Source: Papio anubis
Taxonomy: Eukaryota > Chordata > Mammalia > Primates > Cercopithecidae
Assembly (NCBI RefSeq): GCF_008728515.1
Contig: NW_022166724.1
Span: 1-64,000 of the forward strand
Length of the DNA: 64,000 nt
Direction of reading: 5' to 3'
Positions within the stretch are counted from its first letter, which is position 1, and each line of letters starts with the position of its first letter. A program made the position numbers and the translations under genes. Below, in pieces: positions 22,531 through 32,876 of the stretch. Below the pieces are notes generated by a model. That model worked only from the letters and a program-made list of their open reading frames with translations, had not been told where the DNA came from and did not search any database.

Positions 22531-23123
22531 AAGATCATTTTATTTTTAAAAATTCATTTTTTCAGGTTAAATGTTGTGGTTAAAAAAATCTGAAATATGC
22601 TTGCTATAGAGAAAAAAAAAATCACACAATAGCTAGCTTCTTTTTGAAAGTAAAGTAATAAAAGTGATAAATGAATACAGGCTTACTAAGCAGAAGTAAA
22701 GGAGACAAGAAAAAGTCTGAAAAAAAGGCAAAGAAGAAAGAAGAGCTAAGAAGTAGAAACATACTTTTGGGACAGAATCTAATTAATCTCCATTTCTATT
22801 TTTTCCCATTTTGTAACTAACAAGAATTTGATTTTTTCAAATGCCTTGGTTTGGTGATAGTGGTGTCGGGGAGGGGTTATGGTGTAAAAGCAAATATCAA
22901 GTAGACTCTTTTTGGTTAGCAGCATATTCACAATACGGTCACGATGCTACAGAGGTCAACAAGGAGAGTTCACACTCCTGAGGCTCTAAGTCTAGTGTTT
23001 GCCACTGGCAGAGAGGAGAGGTTGTTTGCGGGTATGTATGCAGGCCAAGAAGGAAGTTGCTGTAGTGAATCTGAAGGGTAGAAGGTGAGGGCACACATAA
23101 GAGAGTTTCAAATAGGGCTGTTT

Positions 23124-23376
23124 TTTTTTTTTTTTTGAGACGGAGTCTCGCTGTGTCGCCCAGGCTGGAGTGCAGTGGCCGGATCTCAGCTCACTGCAAG
23201 CTCCGCCTCCCGGGTTTACGCCATTCTCCTGCCTCAGCCTCCCGAGGAGCTGGGACTACAGGCGCCCGCCACCTCGCCCGGCTAGTTTTTTTTATGTTTT
23301 TTAGTAGAGACGGGGTTTCACCGTGTTAGGCAGGATGGTCTTGATCTCCTGACCTTGTGATCTGCCCGTCTCGGCC
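23124..23376 (-). repeat. 5'-truncated AluY with target-site duplication
   Basis: Young antisense AluY that stops at 'tctcggcc', lacking the first 40 or so bases of the element. It is flanked by 'tcaaatagggctgttt' at 23108 and 23377. Confidence 0.95.
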
Positions 23377-23679
23377 TCAAATAGGGCTGTTTACATGAGG
23401 AAGAGGTGGTAAAGGTGATGACAGGCTGTATCTCACAAAGGAGTGCTCTATGGCTTAAAAAGTGTGTTTTGCGAGGCCTCAGGAGTTAAAAAAAAAAAAA
23501 AAAAAGGATCTCAAGGCTGGCCTCTAGCTCAGGGCAGAGTTATTATAGACTAGGAGTTAAGTGCAGTGAAGATGACAAGGCATAAGTGAATGAACTATTT
23601 CCTGGTCCTGATTTAGGGCTCTCTAAAGTTAAGAGACACTGGCCAGGCTTTATATCCAGATATGACCCAAGTTCAGCTT

Positions 23680-23850
23680 CATCCTCAGAGCTATCTTATG
23701 AGGCAGGTTATTCTTACTCCTAATTTTACGAGTGATGAAACAGGCAAAGTCTCTCACCTAAGAGATAAGAATTGTAAGGCTGTGATGATACCAAACATTT
23801 AAGTGCCTACTACTATTTACCCTTTACAGGTACTAGGTACTGTGCCCTTT
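23680..23850 (+). repeat. MIR
   Basis: MIR-like text 'cttatgaggcaggttattct' and 'acgagtgatgaaacaggc'. Confidence 0.6.
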
Positions 23851-23897
23851 ATCATCCCTCTTTCTCCTCTCCCTCCCCACAGAATCCTGCTCCTCAC

Positions 23898-24024
23898 CAC
23901 TCTTTGGGAAAGGCTGGGTCTCCTTAGTCTGGAGCCGGATGCTCAGTGCTTCCTGGGCTGCTCCCAGAGATTCCTTCTTCTCCCATGGCTCTTCCTGTGC
24001 AGGTCCATGTGCAGGGCCTGGGAC
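23898..24024 (-). CDS. ZNF232: ZNF232, middle coding exon (linker)
   Basis: 127-bp exon encoding the low-complexity linker that begins VPGPAHGPAQEEPWEKK. Acceptor 'acctccag|gtccc' lies at 24026-24025 and donor 'agtg|gtgagg' at 23898/23897. Its phase matches both neighbours, which is the main support for the joins. Confidence 0.88.
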
Positions 24025-24050
24025 CTGGAGGTGATCAGGCACCACTCAGT

Positions 24051-24114
24051 TTTAAATTTTCTTCAAATTACTAGTGTGGTTTCTGTCCCCTGCCTGGACA
24101 CTTGCAGATGTGAC
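24051..24114. repeat. Copy B of a 64-bp non-repeat duplication
   Basis: Lies in the short intron between the SCAN and linker exons. It matches 19309-19372 at about 62 of 64 positions. Confidence 0.85.
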
Positions 24115-24367
24115 TCTCCTTGTACCAAAGCTTCCAAGAAGACTTTAGAGAGCCTCCTCGGAGTCAGCACAAGGGAAGGAAAAGGAGCTAGAGTCTCTTT
24201 CTCATTCAGGGCTCGAGGCCGGAAAAGACAGACACAGAAACACACATTAACTGCTCTACCTGGCCCAAGAGAGGTTTGACCTTGGCAACTCCCCCTACTG
24301 CTGCCCCTCTGTCCAGCCTGAAGGTCATTGATCTGGCTCCCATAACAGACCAAATCCCCCTTCCCAC

Positions 24368-24842
24368 CTGCGGCTCTGGTTCAAGTCCTTTCTCTAAATC
24401 CTCCAGCACAGTCACAGCCTCCTCTCCACTCTTAGGGTGATGTCCCCGCACCCATGACTGGAGCTCCTCAGGCAGGATGGTCAAGAATTGTTCCAGCACC
24501 AGGAACTCCAGGATCTGCTCCTTCGTGTGTTTCTCTGGCCTTAGCCACTCACAGCAGAGTACCCGTAGCTGGCTCAAGGCCTCCCGGGGACCAGGAGTCT
24601 CCTGGTAGCGGAGATGCCTGAAGCGTTGGCGGAAGATCTCTTGACTGGTAGAGTGGTTCCCAGGTAGCCTGGTCTCATACTCACAAGACTCTTCCTCTTC
24701 CTTTGGTTCCATCATCATAATCTTCTCTTGTCCCCGTGTACCCTGAAGGGCCAGAGTTTCAGCTGCTGTTAGTGATACAGCCGTTCTAGTCTGGACTAGC
24801 TCTGCAGAAGGCTCATACCAGCTGGAATATTGCAAGGGCCCC
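24368..24842 (-). CDS. ZNF232: ZNF232, SCAN exon
   Basis: Acceptor 'gttacag|gggg' places the exon start at 24842; donor 'ccgcag|gtggga' ends it at 24368. The SCAN domain spans about residues 25-110 counted from the ATG at 24716-24718 (QEIFRQRF through AVTVLEDLE), an oligomerisation module found in this zinc-finger class. The first in-frame ATG in the exon is at 24716-24718, at the head of three Met codons, giving 395 residues overall. A reading frame continues upstream to the acceptor without stop, and a codon ACG at 24782-24784 lies where a 417-residue product would begin. The true start could also lie in an upstream exon. Confidence 0.85.
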
Positions 24843-24876
24843 CTGTAACATAAGAAGAAATCATTCCTCCTCTCCT

Positions 24877-25178
24877 TTTTTTTTTTTTTTTTTTGAGACA
24901 GAGTCTCACTCTGTTACCCAGGCTGGAGTGTAGTGGCACGATCTCAGCTCACTGCAACCTCCACCCCCAGGGTTCTAGAGATTCTCCTACCTCAGCCTCC
25001 CGAGTAGCTGGGATTACAGGCGCCCACCACCACGCCCAGCTAATTGTTTTGTATTTTTAGTAGGGACAGGGTTTTGCCATATTGGCCAGGCTGGTCTTGA
25101 ACTCCTGACCTCAGGTGATCCACCCGCCTCGGCCTCCCAAAGTGGTAGGATTACAGGCATGAGTCACCATGCCTGGCC
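24877..25178 (-). repeat. AluS
   Basis: Full antisense Alu in the first intron of ZNF232. Confidence 0.92.
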
Positions 25179-26280
25179 TCTTCTTTTTTTGATTCATTAA
25201 ACATATACTCAGCACTACAAAGAGCCAAACTCTGTACTATATATACCCCTTAGTCTGGCTTTTTCTTCCACCCCTCCCGAGAATTCTGATGTACTAAGTC
25301 AATGCTTTTGAGAAACTTGCCTTGTTGTAGAGACGGGAATGTAAAGTGGTTTTCTACAATACAACTAAATAAATGCCATTAACAGGAAAAAATATCAAGG
25401 AAAAAAAAGTTGTGGGGGCCTATGGGAAGAAATGATTATTGGGAAGAAACAAGTTTGAAGCAAAACCCAAGTTTCCAGATGCAGAGCCCAGAGCCCAGCA
25501 GCTTTCACTGCAAGGTGGGGTTTGCTGGGGAGGCTCCTCCCTGCTTTAAAAACTTTCTGAAGTAGCAGTTTCAGCAAAAGAAAAACGTTAAGTCCCCTCT
25601 ACGGAGTCGGATCTCATTCAAACGCAGAAGCCCTATTAAGGGGCAGCTATGAACAAAACTCGGGTACAGTGACCTGCGTCAAGGAATCTAACAGGTGTAA
25701 ACCACAAAAGCATCTGAGATAGGTCTCAACCAATTTAGGGGTTACTTTGCTAAGGTTGAGGATGCACCCAGGAAAAAGACACACAAGCCACAGTAAGATC
25801 CGTGGCCCGCACTTTTACCACCGAGGGTTTTGAGGGCTTCAATTTAATGGGGAGAAAGCTGGCAAAGGAGGGGAAGGAGTAAAGAAGAGGGGGGGTATGT
25901 AGTGAGGTAAGTGGCCACATTCTTGTGAGGATTTGATTAGAGCTGAGTTCACCTGTTGCACGTGAAAAGAGGAAGTCAATGATGAATTTGTCTGGTGCTC
26001 AGTACATCTGCATTTTCCACAAGATAAAGTAGATCTAGAGTAGAGGAAGAAGTCAAATAGCTTCGTCTCCAGGTGGGTGGAGGAAGCATTTCTAGTCTCG
26101 TCCGGTGAAGCTGGGCTGTTCATTTACATTGCCAGGGTGAGGGAGGCCACCTGGGGGCATATGTTGCTTTCTATCTTGCAGCTATCGGTTTAGGGACAAA
26201 AGGAAAAGCAGCTTTTTTTTTCCGTGACTCAGTTTCCAAGCTTAACTTTTCCCTTCGGCATAGTAAGTTTGGGGTCCTGA
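25179..26280 (-). other. ZNF232: ZNF232 intron 1, no recognised repeat
   Basis: Between the SCAN exon and the CpG-island exon. Chance ORFs only. Confidence 0.6.
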
Positions 26281-26299
26281 GATTTTATTTTCCTTTCAC

Positions 26300-27090
26300 A
26301 CAGGGAAGGAGGTGGGACGCATCAGAGGCGACGAAAGGAGCACAAAGAGGGACCGCTGGCCGAAGACAAAGGAGGCGCGAAGAAAAACGCGGAGCTCGTG
26401 TCTCCCACGGTGATGCCCCGCGGCGCTGGCCCCAGCAAAACTTCTCTACCCCGGCCTGGGGCAGGTGCCCGCCCGGGAGCGCGGGAAGGAGGCCGTCGTC
26501 CAGGCCAGGTACAACTCCCCCTCCCACCCTTCACTCCCTACCCAGGGGTCTCGAGAAAACATTAGAGGGACATCAAGACCCCCCTCCACGGCACGTGACG
26601 CAACGCGGGCAGCGCAGCGCGGGCACCGTGGGCAACCCAAACCCCTCTCCACACACGCCCGCGGAGCTGCCTGCCAGGCCCGCTCAATGCACAGCCGCCG
26701 CTGCCTGCGGGACGGGCAAAAGCCAAGCCGCGAGGTGGACCTCGGGGAAGGCGCCGCCAACACTCACCTCACAGAACCAGGAGGTTCCATCGGGGCGCTG
26801 CCGCGAACCGCGCCACTTCCAGCCCTCACCCCAGCTGCAGGTTTGCGCCTGCGCAGGTCGCAGCCTCGGCCTCCATCTCCCAGAAGCCTCCCCGCCGGCC
26901 GCTTCCGCTCGCGCACTTCGGCCCAGGCGCGTGGGCGCTGCCGAGAGGCTGGGAGCCCGGGAACCGGTTCCCGTACTTGAGCGGAGCGGGAAACAGCGCG
27001 CCGCCTGCACGACTGGAATGGCGCGGCCAGATGCCCTGGAGGACCCTGGGAATTGCAGTCCTTGCTCAGGTGGCGAGCGAGCCCTGTAAG
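26300..27090 (-). promoter_or_regulatory. ZNF232: CpG island and promoter of ZNF232
   Basis: Dense CpG, repeat-free block upstream of the SCAN exon on the minus strand. Just 5' of the likely start sites, 27044-27058 read on the minus strand as 'gactgcaattcccag', close to the ACTACAATTCCCAG motif bound by ZNF143 in many such promoters. Confidence 0.8.
26768..27000 (-). other. ZNF232: Probable ZNF232 5' non-coding exon
   Basis: Minus-strand donor 'tgtgag|gtgagtgttgg' at 26768/26767 is a near-perfect 5' splice site within the CpG island. The exon 5' boundary is unknown, so 27000 is a guess. Confidence 0.6.
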
Positions 27091-27428
27091 CGGGTGACTT
27101 CACCAAGTTTGGCGGGTCTCTTGTGGAGTTGTACCTGAAAGGGCGGTGCTGGCGGACAGATGTCAGGGAAATTCTGGCCTTGTGCATGGTCTGTGGTAAC
27201 ACTTCTCCAGGAGTTCTATTTTCCAGTGACCACTTCCCAGACCTGATGAGAGGGTCACAGCTGAGGAAGAGGGTCCCCTCCACGAAAAAAATATTCCCCA
27301 ACCACTGGCCGGGTACGGGGAGGGGAGGAGAAAAAAGAATTCTAAGGTTGATTTTATTGCGATGGGGGAAATAGGAGTTGGTGTTTTTTTGTTTATTTTT
27401 AATTTAAAAAAAATTTTTTTTTTTTTTT

Positions 27429-27650
27429 GAGACGCGGTGGCAAACATGGTGAAATCCTGTCTCTATTAAACACAAAAAGGTTAGCCCGGCATGGTGGCAG
27501 GCGACTGTAGTCCCCACTACTCAGGAGACAGGAGAATCGTTTGAACCCGGGAAGCAGAGGTTGCAATGAGCTGAGATCGTGCCACTGCACTCCAGCCTGG
27601 GCTACAGAGCGAGACTCCGTCTCAAAAAAAAAAAAAACAAAAACAAAAAA
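27429..27650 (+). repeat. Alu with large internal 5' deletion
   Basis: Sense Alu in which 'gcggtggc' joins directly to 'aaacatggtgaaatcctg', removing about 80 bases. It is preceded by an unrelated poly-T/'gagac' piece at 27414-27433. Confidence 0.8.
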
Positions 27651-28984
27651 ACCAAAACTAATTAAAAATAAATTTATCTCACTATCAGATTTGCAGGATA
27701 TTGATTGATGCAGTCTCTCAATACTTTCATAAAATAGTTTTTCTCTCAATACTTTTATAAAATAGCTTAATCCTAGTCTCTCCAGGAAAAATTGTTATTC
27801 AACTGTGTAGTTCTCAGATTATTAAATTTGTTTCTCCAAGATATAGTATCCTTGAAAATGTGCATAACACCCCCCGCTCCAAATCCTTGCAATTTACTTA
27901 TACTGGGCCAAGCCCCTTCTGACATCAAGTAGGATCAGGAAGTGCAGAATCTTGTAATCCTCAAGGTCATGGTTGGGGGATATATTATCTTTTTTCCTTG
28001 AAAGTGCCATTGATAATTACTGCACGTAGGAGCTATGGATAAAATTAGTTATCATTTGTTCAATGTCTACTGTGTGTCTAGAACTATGCTAGGAACTTAA
28101 TGAAATCGTCTCATTTAGTCTTCACAGTTGCCCCACAAGGGACTGTATTAATGTCATTATCTTGATTTTACAGATGAGAAAAATCAAAACTCAGAAACAA
28201 TAAAAGTCACAGAGATGAAATTGACAGAGCCTGGATTTCGGTATGTCAGACTTCCATGTGCCATTATACTTTCAAATCCTACAGAATAGATTGAATCACA
28301 ACTTCCACTTTTATGTGAAAGAAGACAATGGGTCTTACGACTTACCATCAATTTCCCTTTCCTGATTTAATTAGCTGCTTCTGTGTCTAATTTTGCTAGG
28401 AATGGAGGAATAACGCAAACTCCCTAAACTACATATTGACATGTATACTAATGTGAAAATCTCAAGTCCATTTGCAGACTTTTGGATTAGATTCTGTCCC
28501 AGAAAGAAATCCACCCTAGAGTTCAGGATATCATAGCCATTTTACTGTTCCCCTGGCACAATTCATAATAAGGAAAAAAAGGCAAGGGGAAAGCTATTAG
28601 ATTCCCAGTGCTGCTAAACAGGAGACACAAGGACACCGTTTTGTGATGATGATGGTGCTTTATGCAGCTTCCACCATTTACAAGATTTTCCTGTGGTGTG
28701 GAACCTCTGACGATAAAGGGGTGAAATGGAACTAGAAGCTTATTCCAGTCAAGATTTCTGATTTATCTTGTGGTAAGCATTTGGGGAGGACATACCTGCA
28801 CATGACCTGAGACTAAGTAGTATACACTGAATCAGATGAAAATTAGCTCTTAGGAAGCTTAGAATTTTCCAAGCAGTTATGACAAAAAACAAACTCTCCT
28901 TCTCTCTTCCTATATGTACATACTGACATCTTTATCATTACTGTCTTCCTAGGGTTATGATTCTGTTTGGTTTCTTTGATGCTG
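27651..28984. other. Intergenic spacer
   Basis: No gene. It holds a MIR at 28045-28265 and otherwise unassigned sequence. Confidence 0.5.
28045..28265 (+). repeat. MIR
   Basis: Classic MIR order: 'tctactgtgtgtctagaact', 'cttgattttacagatgagaa', then a hydrophilic 3' end. Confidence 0.85.
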
Positions 28985-29332
28985 TATTAGACCTGAGCTC
29001 TGATTGAAAATTCTTCCATGCTCACTACATTCCAAAACTTTATCTCCAATATGAATTTCCAGATGCCTCACAAGGTCTGAGCTCCATGTGAAGGCTTTCC
29101 CATGCTTGTCACGTTCACAGGGCTTTCCTCCACTATGAATTCTATGATGTTGAATAAGGTCTGATTACAAGTCTTTGAACATTCGTTGCATTCATAAAGT
29201 TTCCACTGTGAATTCTTTGATGCTGAGTAAGTTGTGAATTACCCCTCAAATCTTTCCCACACCCACTGCATTTATAAGACCTCTCACCTGTATGGATTCT
29301 CTGATGTTCTATAAGGACTGAGTTCTGGCCAC
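28985..29332 (-). pseudogene. Decayed C2H2 zinc-finger array
   Basis: Minus-strand remnants of about four to five fingers. The first stretch reads EHQRIHTGERSYKC and GNSQLTQHQRIHSG, then the frame breaks after 'cacagtgga'. Later pieces keep finger spacing but have lost ligands (Cys to His/Arg positions, and a tag stop in one frame). The order of helix residues and an IGDK linker resemble fingers 4-8 of the nearby ZFP3, so I infer an old ZFP3-like duplicate in inverted orientation. An Alu at 29327 cuts its 5' side. Confidence 0.8.
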
Positions 29333-29620
29333 GTGCAGTGGCTCACGCCTGTAATCCAAGCACTTTGAGAAGCCGAGGCCAGTGGATCACCTGAGGTCAA
29401 GAGTTCAAGACCAGCCTGGCCAACATGGTGACACCTTATCTCTACTAAAAATACAAAATTAGCCTGGCGTGGTGGTGGGCACCTGTAATCCCAGCTACTT
29501 GGGAGGCTGAGGCAGGAGAATAGCTTTAACCCGGGAGGTGGAAGTTACAGTGAGCTGAGATCGCGCCACTGCACTCCAGCCTGGGCAACAGAGCAAGATT
29601 CCGTCTCCAAAAACACACAC
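29327..29620 (+). repeat. AluS inserted in the zinc-finger relic
   Basis: Full sense Alu, ending in a (CA)-rich tail. Confidence 0.92.
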
Positions 29621-29839
29621 AAAACTCAAAACGGAACAGATGCAGAAAAAATTCCAGAGGGATTTATTTGTGATGCCTGTTCAAAACTCAAGAAGCCACC
29701 ACCCTGATACTCATCAAACCCTGGAGAAATTCCGTTTCTGGAGTGTCAGAAGGCCTCATGAATAACCTTCCATTCACTGAAGGAGGTCCTTACCCAGCAA
29801 GCCCCGGTCTCCTTCACTCTCCTGCACTCGTGCCTCGCA

Positions 29840-30640
29840 GATGGCCTCATGCGCGGACTGGCGGTCCAGCCTCCCAGGGGCAGGGCCTGGGCGCACCCCG
29901 CGCCGCCTTTGGCCACTGAGGCCCGGGTCCTCGAGGCGCCGGGCTAGGCAGAGCCTCCCGGGGCAGCGCCAGGGGATCCGGGCGGGGTGCGTGCGCCGGG
30001 GCCTCAAAGCTGCAGGGCTGGACGGCGCTGGGGGCGCAAGGCACGGAGACCAGGCGGAGGGGGACAGCTAGCGACTCACCGGGATGGGCGGGCCCCGGCT
30101 CCCAGCTCCAAATACGCGGCCTCTGTGGGAGCTTGTCTCCAGGCGCCCATGAGTCTTCCCCCCACTCGGCGCTACCTTGGCGGCCGCGCCCATGCCGTCC
30201 CCGCCCCAACTAGTAGTCATGATGAGGGGTCGCAGGCCTCGCTCGAGATGCTCACTGCGAGGACTTTCCGCCTGCGGGCTCTCTGCACGCCGTCACTGAC
30301 TGCCCGGCTGCGGGCGGGCCGCCTCACCACTCCCGGCTTCACTGGGCTGGGGCGCGCACTATGGAGTCCAACCGAGTCCTCCTGCTTTCCTAGAAAAGCC
30401 GTGGGGGGAGAAGGGGAACACTTCTGGCCCACGTGAGCCACCGTCACGCGTGGCGTCTGAGGGGCGTCTACCCGGAGTCACGGAGCCGACCAAAGGGAAA
30501 AGGCCAGTCCCTGTCCGGGAAGAGCTCAGCCTAGTGGGGCAGGCGACAAGTTACACTTGCTACCTTGCCATGGCCGTGGCCCGTGGAGGCGGTAGACCGT
30601 CACCAGGAGTCGGTCAGGAAAGACGGGCGGATACGTGAGG
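29840..30640. promoter_or_regulatory. CpG island next to the zinc-finger relic
   Basis: CpG-dense, repeat-free. On the minus strand a consensus donor 'atcccg|gtgagtcgc' lies at 30080/30079 and would splice towards the relic at 29.3 kb. On the + strand 'atac|gtgagg' at about 30634 is a weaker donor. ORFs within it are compositional. Confidence 0.65.
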
Positions 30641-30709
30641 CCTGGACAGGAAGGAATTGGGAGACACAAGACTGTGCCGCCCAGACCGCTTTTGAGTCGG
30701 GCTCACCGG

Positions 30710-30890
30710 GATTTTGAATTCGTTTCTTCGCTTACTAGTTGTGAGTCTTTGAGCAAATTTGCCTTTCTAAAGCGTAGTTTCTTATTTATAAAACAGGGTT
30801 AACAGTTGCACTCACTGAGGTAAATACAAGAGAAAATCGATGTTAAGTGCTTATCACGGTACCCAACACATACCAAGTACTAGAAAATAA
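30710..30890 (+). repeat. MIR
   Basis: MIR-like 'ttgtgagtctttgagcaaat' and 'cttatttataaaacagggtt'. Confidence 0.75.
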
Positions 30891-31133
30891 TGGAGCTAGG
30901 TACGGAGGGAGCAATCTTGACAGAGGGAACATCTCGTGGAATGGTCACAGGGCAGGAGGGCGGTGCCTGCATTCTTGGGGAACTGCAGAGAGTTCATGGG
31001 TAAATAATAGGAAGGAAAGGTAAGTACTTTGCAGAAACCCTTCCCCAACTAGGTCAGACTCCCCACTGTAGTATCATATGCCTCTCCTTTTAGGCACTTA
31101 TTATGGTTGCAACTTTATTAATGATTCTAATTA

Positions 31134-31193
31134 GTTTCTCTTCTACAATTATAACCTCCATTGGTTTCTCTTCTGCAATTATAACCTCCGTCC
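31134..31193. repeat. Two-unit 30-bp tandem duplication
   Basis: 'gtttctcttctacaattata' at 31134 and 'gtttctcttctgcaattata' at 31164 begin adjacent 30-base units with few differences. Confidence 0.85.
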
Positions 31194-31267
31194 GGCCAGA
31201 GACTTGTCCATTTATGCTCACCCTGCTTTGTAGCACCCAATGCTTAACACCTATTAAAAGCTCGATA

Positions 31268-31572
31268 ATGTTGGGCGAAGTGGCTCACGCCTCTAATCCC
31301 AGCACTTTGGGAGGCTGACGCGGGTGGATCACGAGGTCAGGAGTTCAAGACCAGCCTGACCAACATGGTGAAACACCCTCTCTACTAAAAATACAAAAAT
31401 TAGCCGGGTGTGGTGGCACATGCCTGTAATCCCAGCTACTCAGTAGGCTGAGGCAGAAGAATCACTTGAACCCGGGAGGCAGAGGTTGCAGTGAGCCAAG
31501 ATTGTACCACTGCACTCCAGCCTGGGTGACAGAGCGAGACTCTGTCTCCAAAAAAAAAAAAAAAAAAAAAAG
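31268..31572 (+). repeat. AluS
   Basis: Full sense Alu with a long A tail. Confidence 0.92.
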
Positions 31573-31847
31573 CTCAGTAAATATTTATGGCACAAGTGGA
31601 TAAATGGGGTTGCATCAGAATATGTATGTCACATTAAGGACTTTGGACTTCAGGCTGTAGTGGGAAATCACTGTAGAAATTCAGAGAGAGGGTGGCACTA
31701 TCAGATTTGTTCTAAAGGAAGATCATTCCAGCTGCCCTGTAGAGAAGGGTTGGAATCAGGGAGGCATGTTAGGAGGCTGTGGTAATAGTACAAGCAAGAG
31801 ATAATGGTGGCCTCACTCTAAGGGCATTAAAAATCAAGACAGGTGAG

Positions 31848-32137
31848 GCTGGGTGCAGTGGCTCACACCTGTAATCCCAGGACTTTGGGAGTCCAAGGCA
31901 GGCAGATAACCAGGAATTTGAGACCAGGCTGGCCAACATGGTGGAACGCTGTCTCTACCAAAACTACAAAAATTAGCTGGGTGTACCGGCTTGCACCTGT
32001 AATCCCAGCTCCTCAGGAGGCTGAGGCAGGAGAATCACTTGACCCGGGAGGCAGAGGTTGCAGTGGGCCAAGTTCATGCCACTGCACTCTAGCCTAGGCA
32101 ACAGAGTGGGACTCCATCTCAGGAAAAAAAAAAAAAA
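31848..32137 (+). repeat. AluS/J
   Basis: Sense Alu, diverged, with a short internal loss near 'taaccaggaatttg'. Confidence 0.9.
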
Positions 32138-32222
32138 GACAAGTGGACTATATTGGCAGATTATTGGCTAGCATTCACTTATTCTACCACAGTCATGCAC
32201 TCGCTCCCTCAGGGATGGTAGT

Positions 32223-32669
32223 TATCCCGGCCCGCAGGATCGTCGAAGCAGGCCCTGGAGGAGGGAGTGGGAATTTGGGGGACAAGAGACACGAGAAATG
32301 GAGACAAGACAGTGCTCTGATCAAGTCTCGTTTAATGGCGGTAATGCAGTGCCTTATATACACTTGGAGGGGAAGGGGTTGGGCCAGAGGCGGAGATGAT
32401 CTCAACGCAGAGGGCGTGACCAAGTAGGTATTGGTTTCTCTGGTCGAACGTCATGTTGCGCCTGCGCTGTCAGTTGGTAATTTTCCCGGGCGCGGGATGG
32501 TGCCTGCGCTACAAAGTAACAATTTTGGAAGAGCGCCATCTTTTATGAGGTATTGATACAAAAGAGAAACAACAAATCTAGGGAGGAGGTAGAAGGTGGA
32601 AAGGAATAGAGCTCGGGCGTTTAATCATTAATTATTATTTGCTATGGCCGGGGCGCGCAGCTCCGGACA
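32223..32669 (-). repeat. SERV-like 3' LTR
   Basis: 447 bp reading TGTCCGGAG to GGGCCGGGATA on the minus strand. It lacks a 35-bp stretch present in the 5' LTR and differs at about 12 positions by eye. One change turns the CRE-like TGACGTC of the other LTR into TGACGTT. Confidence 0.93.
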
Positions 32670-32682
32670 GGTCCCCCTTTTT
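32670..32682 (-). other. Polypurine tract of the provirus
   Basis: Minus-strand 'aaaaagggggacc' abuts the 3' LTR, the usual primer for plus-strand DNA synthesis. Confidence 0.85.
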
Positions 32683-32699
32683 ATTATTTTATGATAAGA

Positions 32700-32872
32700 A
32701 ATGACCCCTCGGGAACTGCGCCTGTCTTAGGTTGGGTCATCTCATCCCCATCTTCTAGGCCCGTCATGGGATAAGGCAGCAGCAAGGGCGGCCCTCCTGT
32801 CTTAGGCTCCGATGGGGATAGTGTCCTCTTACCCGTCATTGACTGTCCAGTTCAGCACACAGGGGAGGTGGT
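32700..32872 (-). ncRNA. Constitutive transport element-like RNA region
   Basis: Between env and the 3' LTR, where type D viruses carry the CTE that recruits the host exporter NXF1 to unspliced RNA. The minus strand has the motif CCTAAGACAGG twice (32796-32806 and 32721-32731), at the two near-symmetrical positions expected for the internal loops. Structure was inferred from motif placement only. Confidence 0.75.
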
Positions 32873-32876
32873 CTTA

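Larger units (their letters stand above)
21250..23897 (-). other. ZNF232: ZNF232 intron 3
   Basis: Intron between the linker and finger exons, GT at 23897-23896 and AG at 21251-21250. It contains three Alus (21508, 22247, 23124), a MIR near 23680-23780, and otherwise unremarkable sequence. Confidence 0.8.

Noticed and set aside
26465..27301. ORFs of 164-205 codons on both strands in the ZNF232 CpG island
   Set aside because: Compositional; they overlap each other and cross the inferred splice donor.
29774..30436. ORFs in the CpG island near 30 kb
   Set aside because: Low-complexity Arg/Pro/Gly-rich frames typical of GC-rich non-coding DNA.
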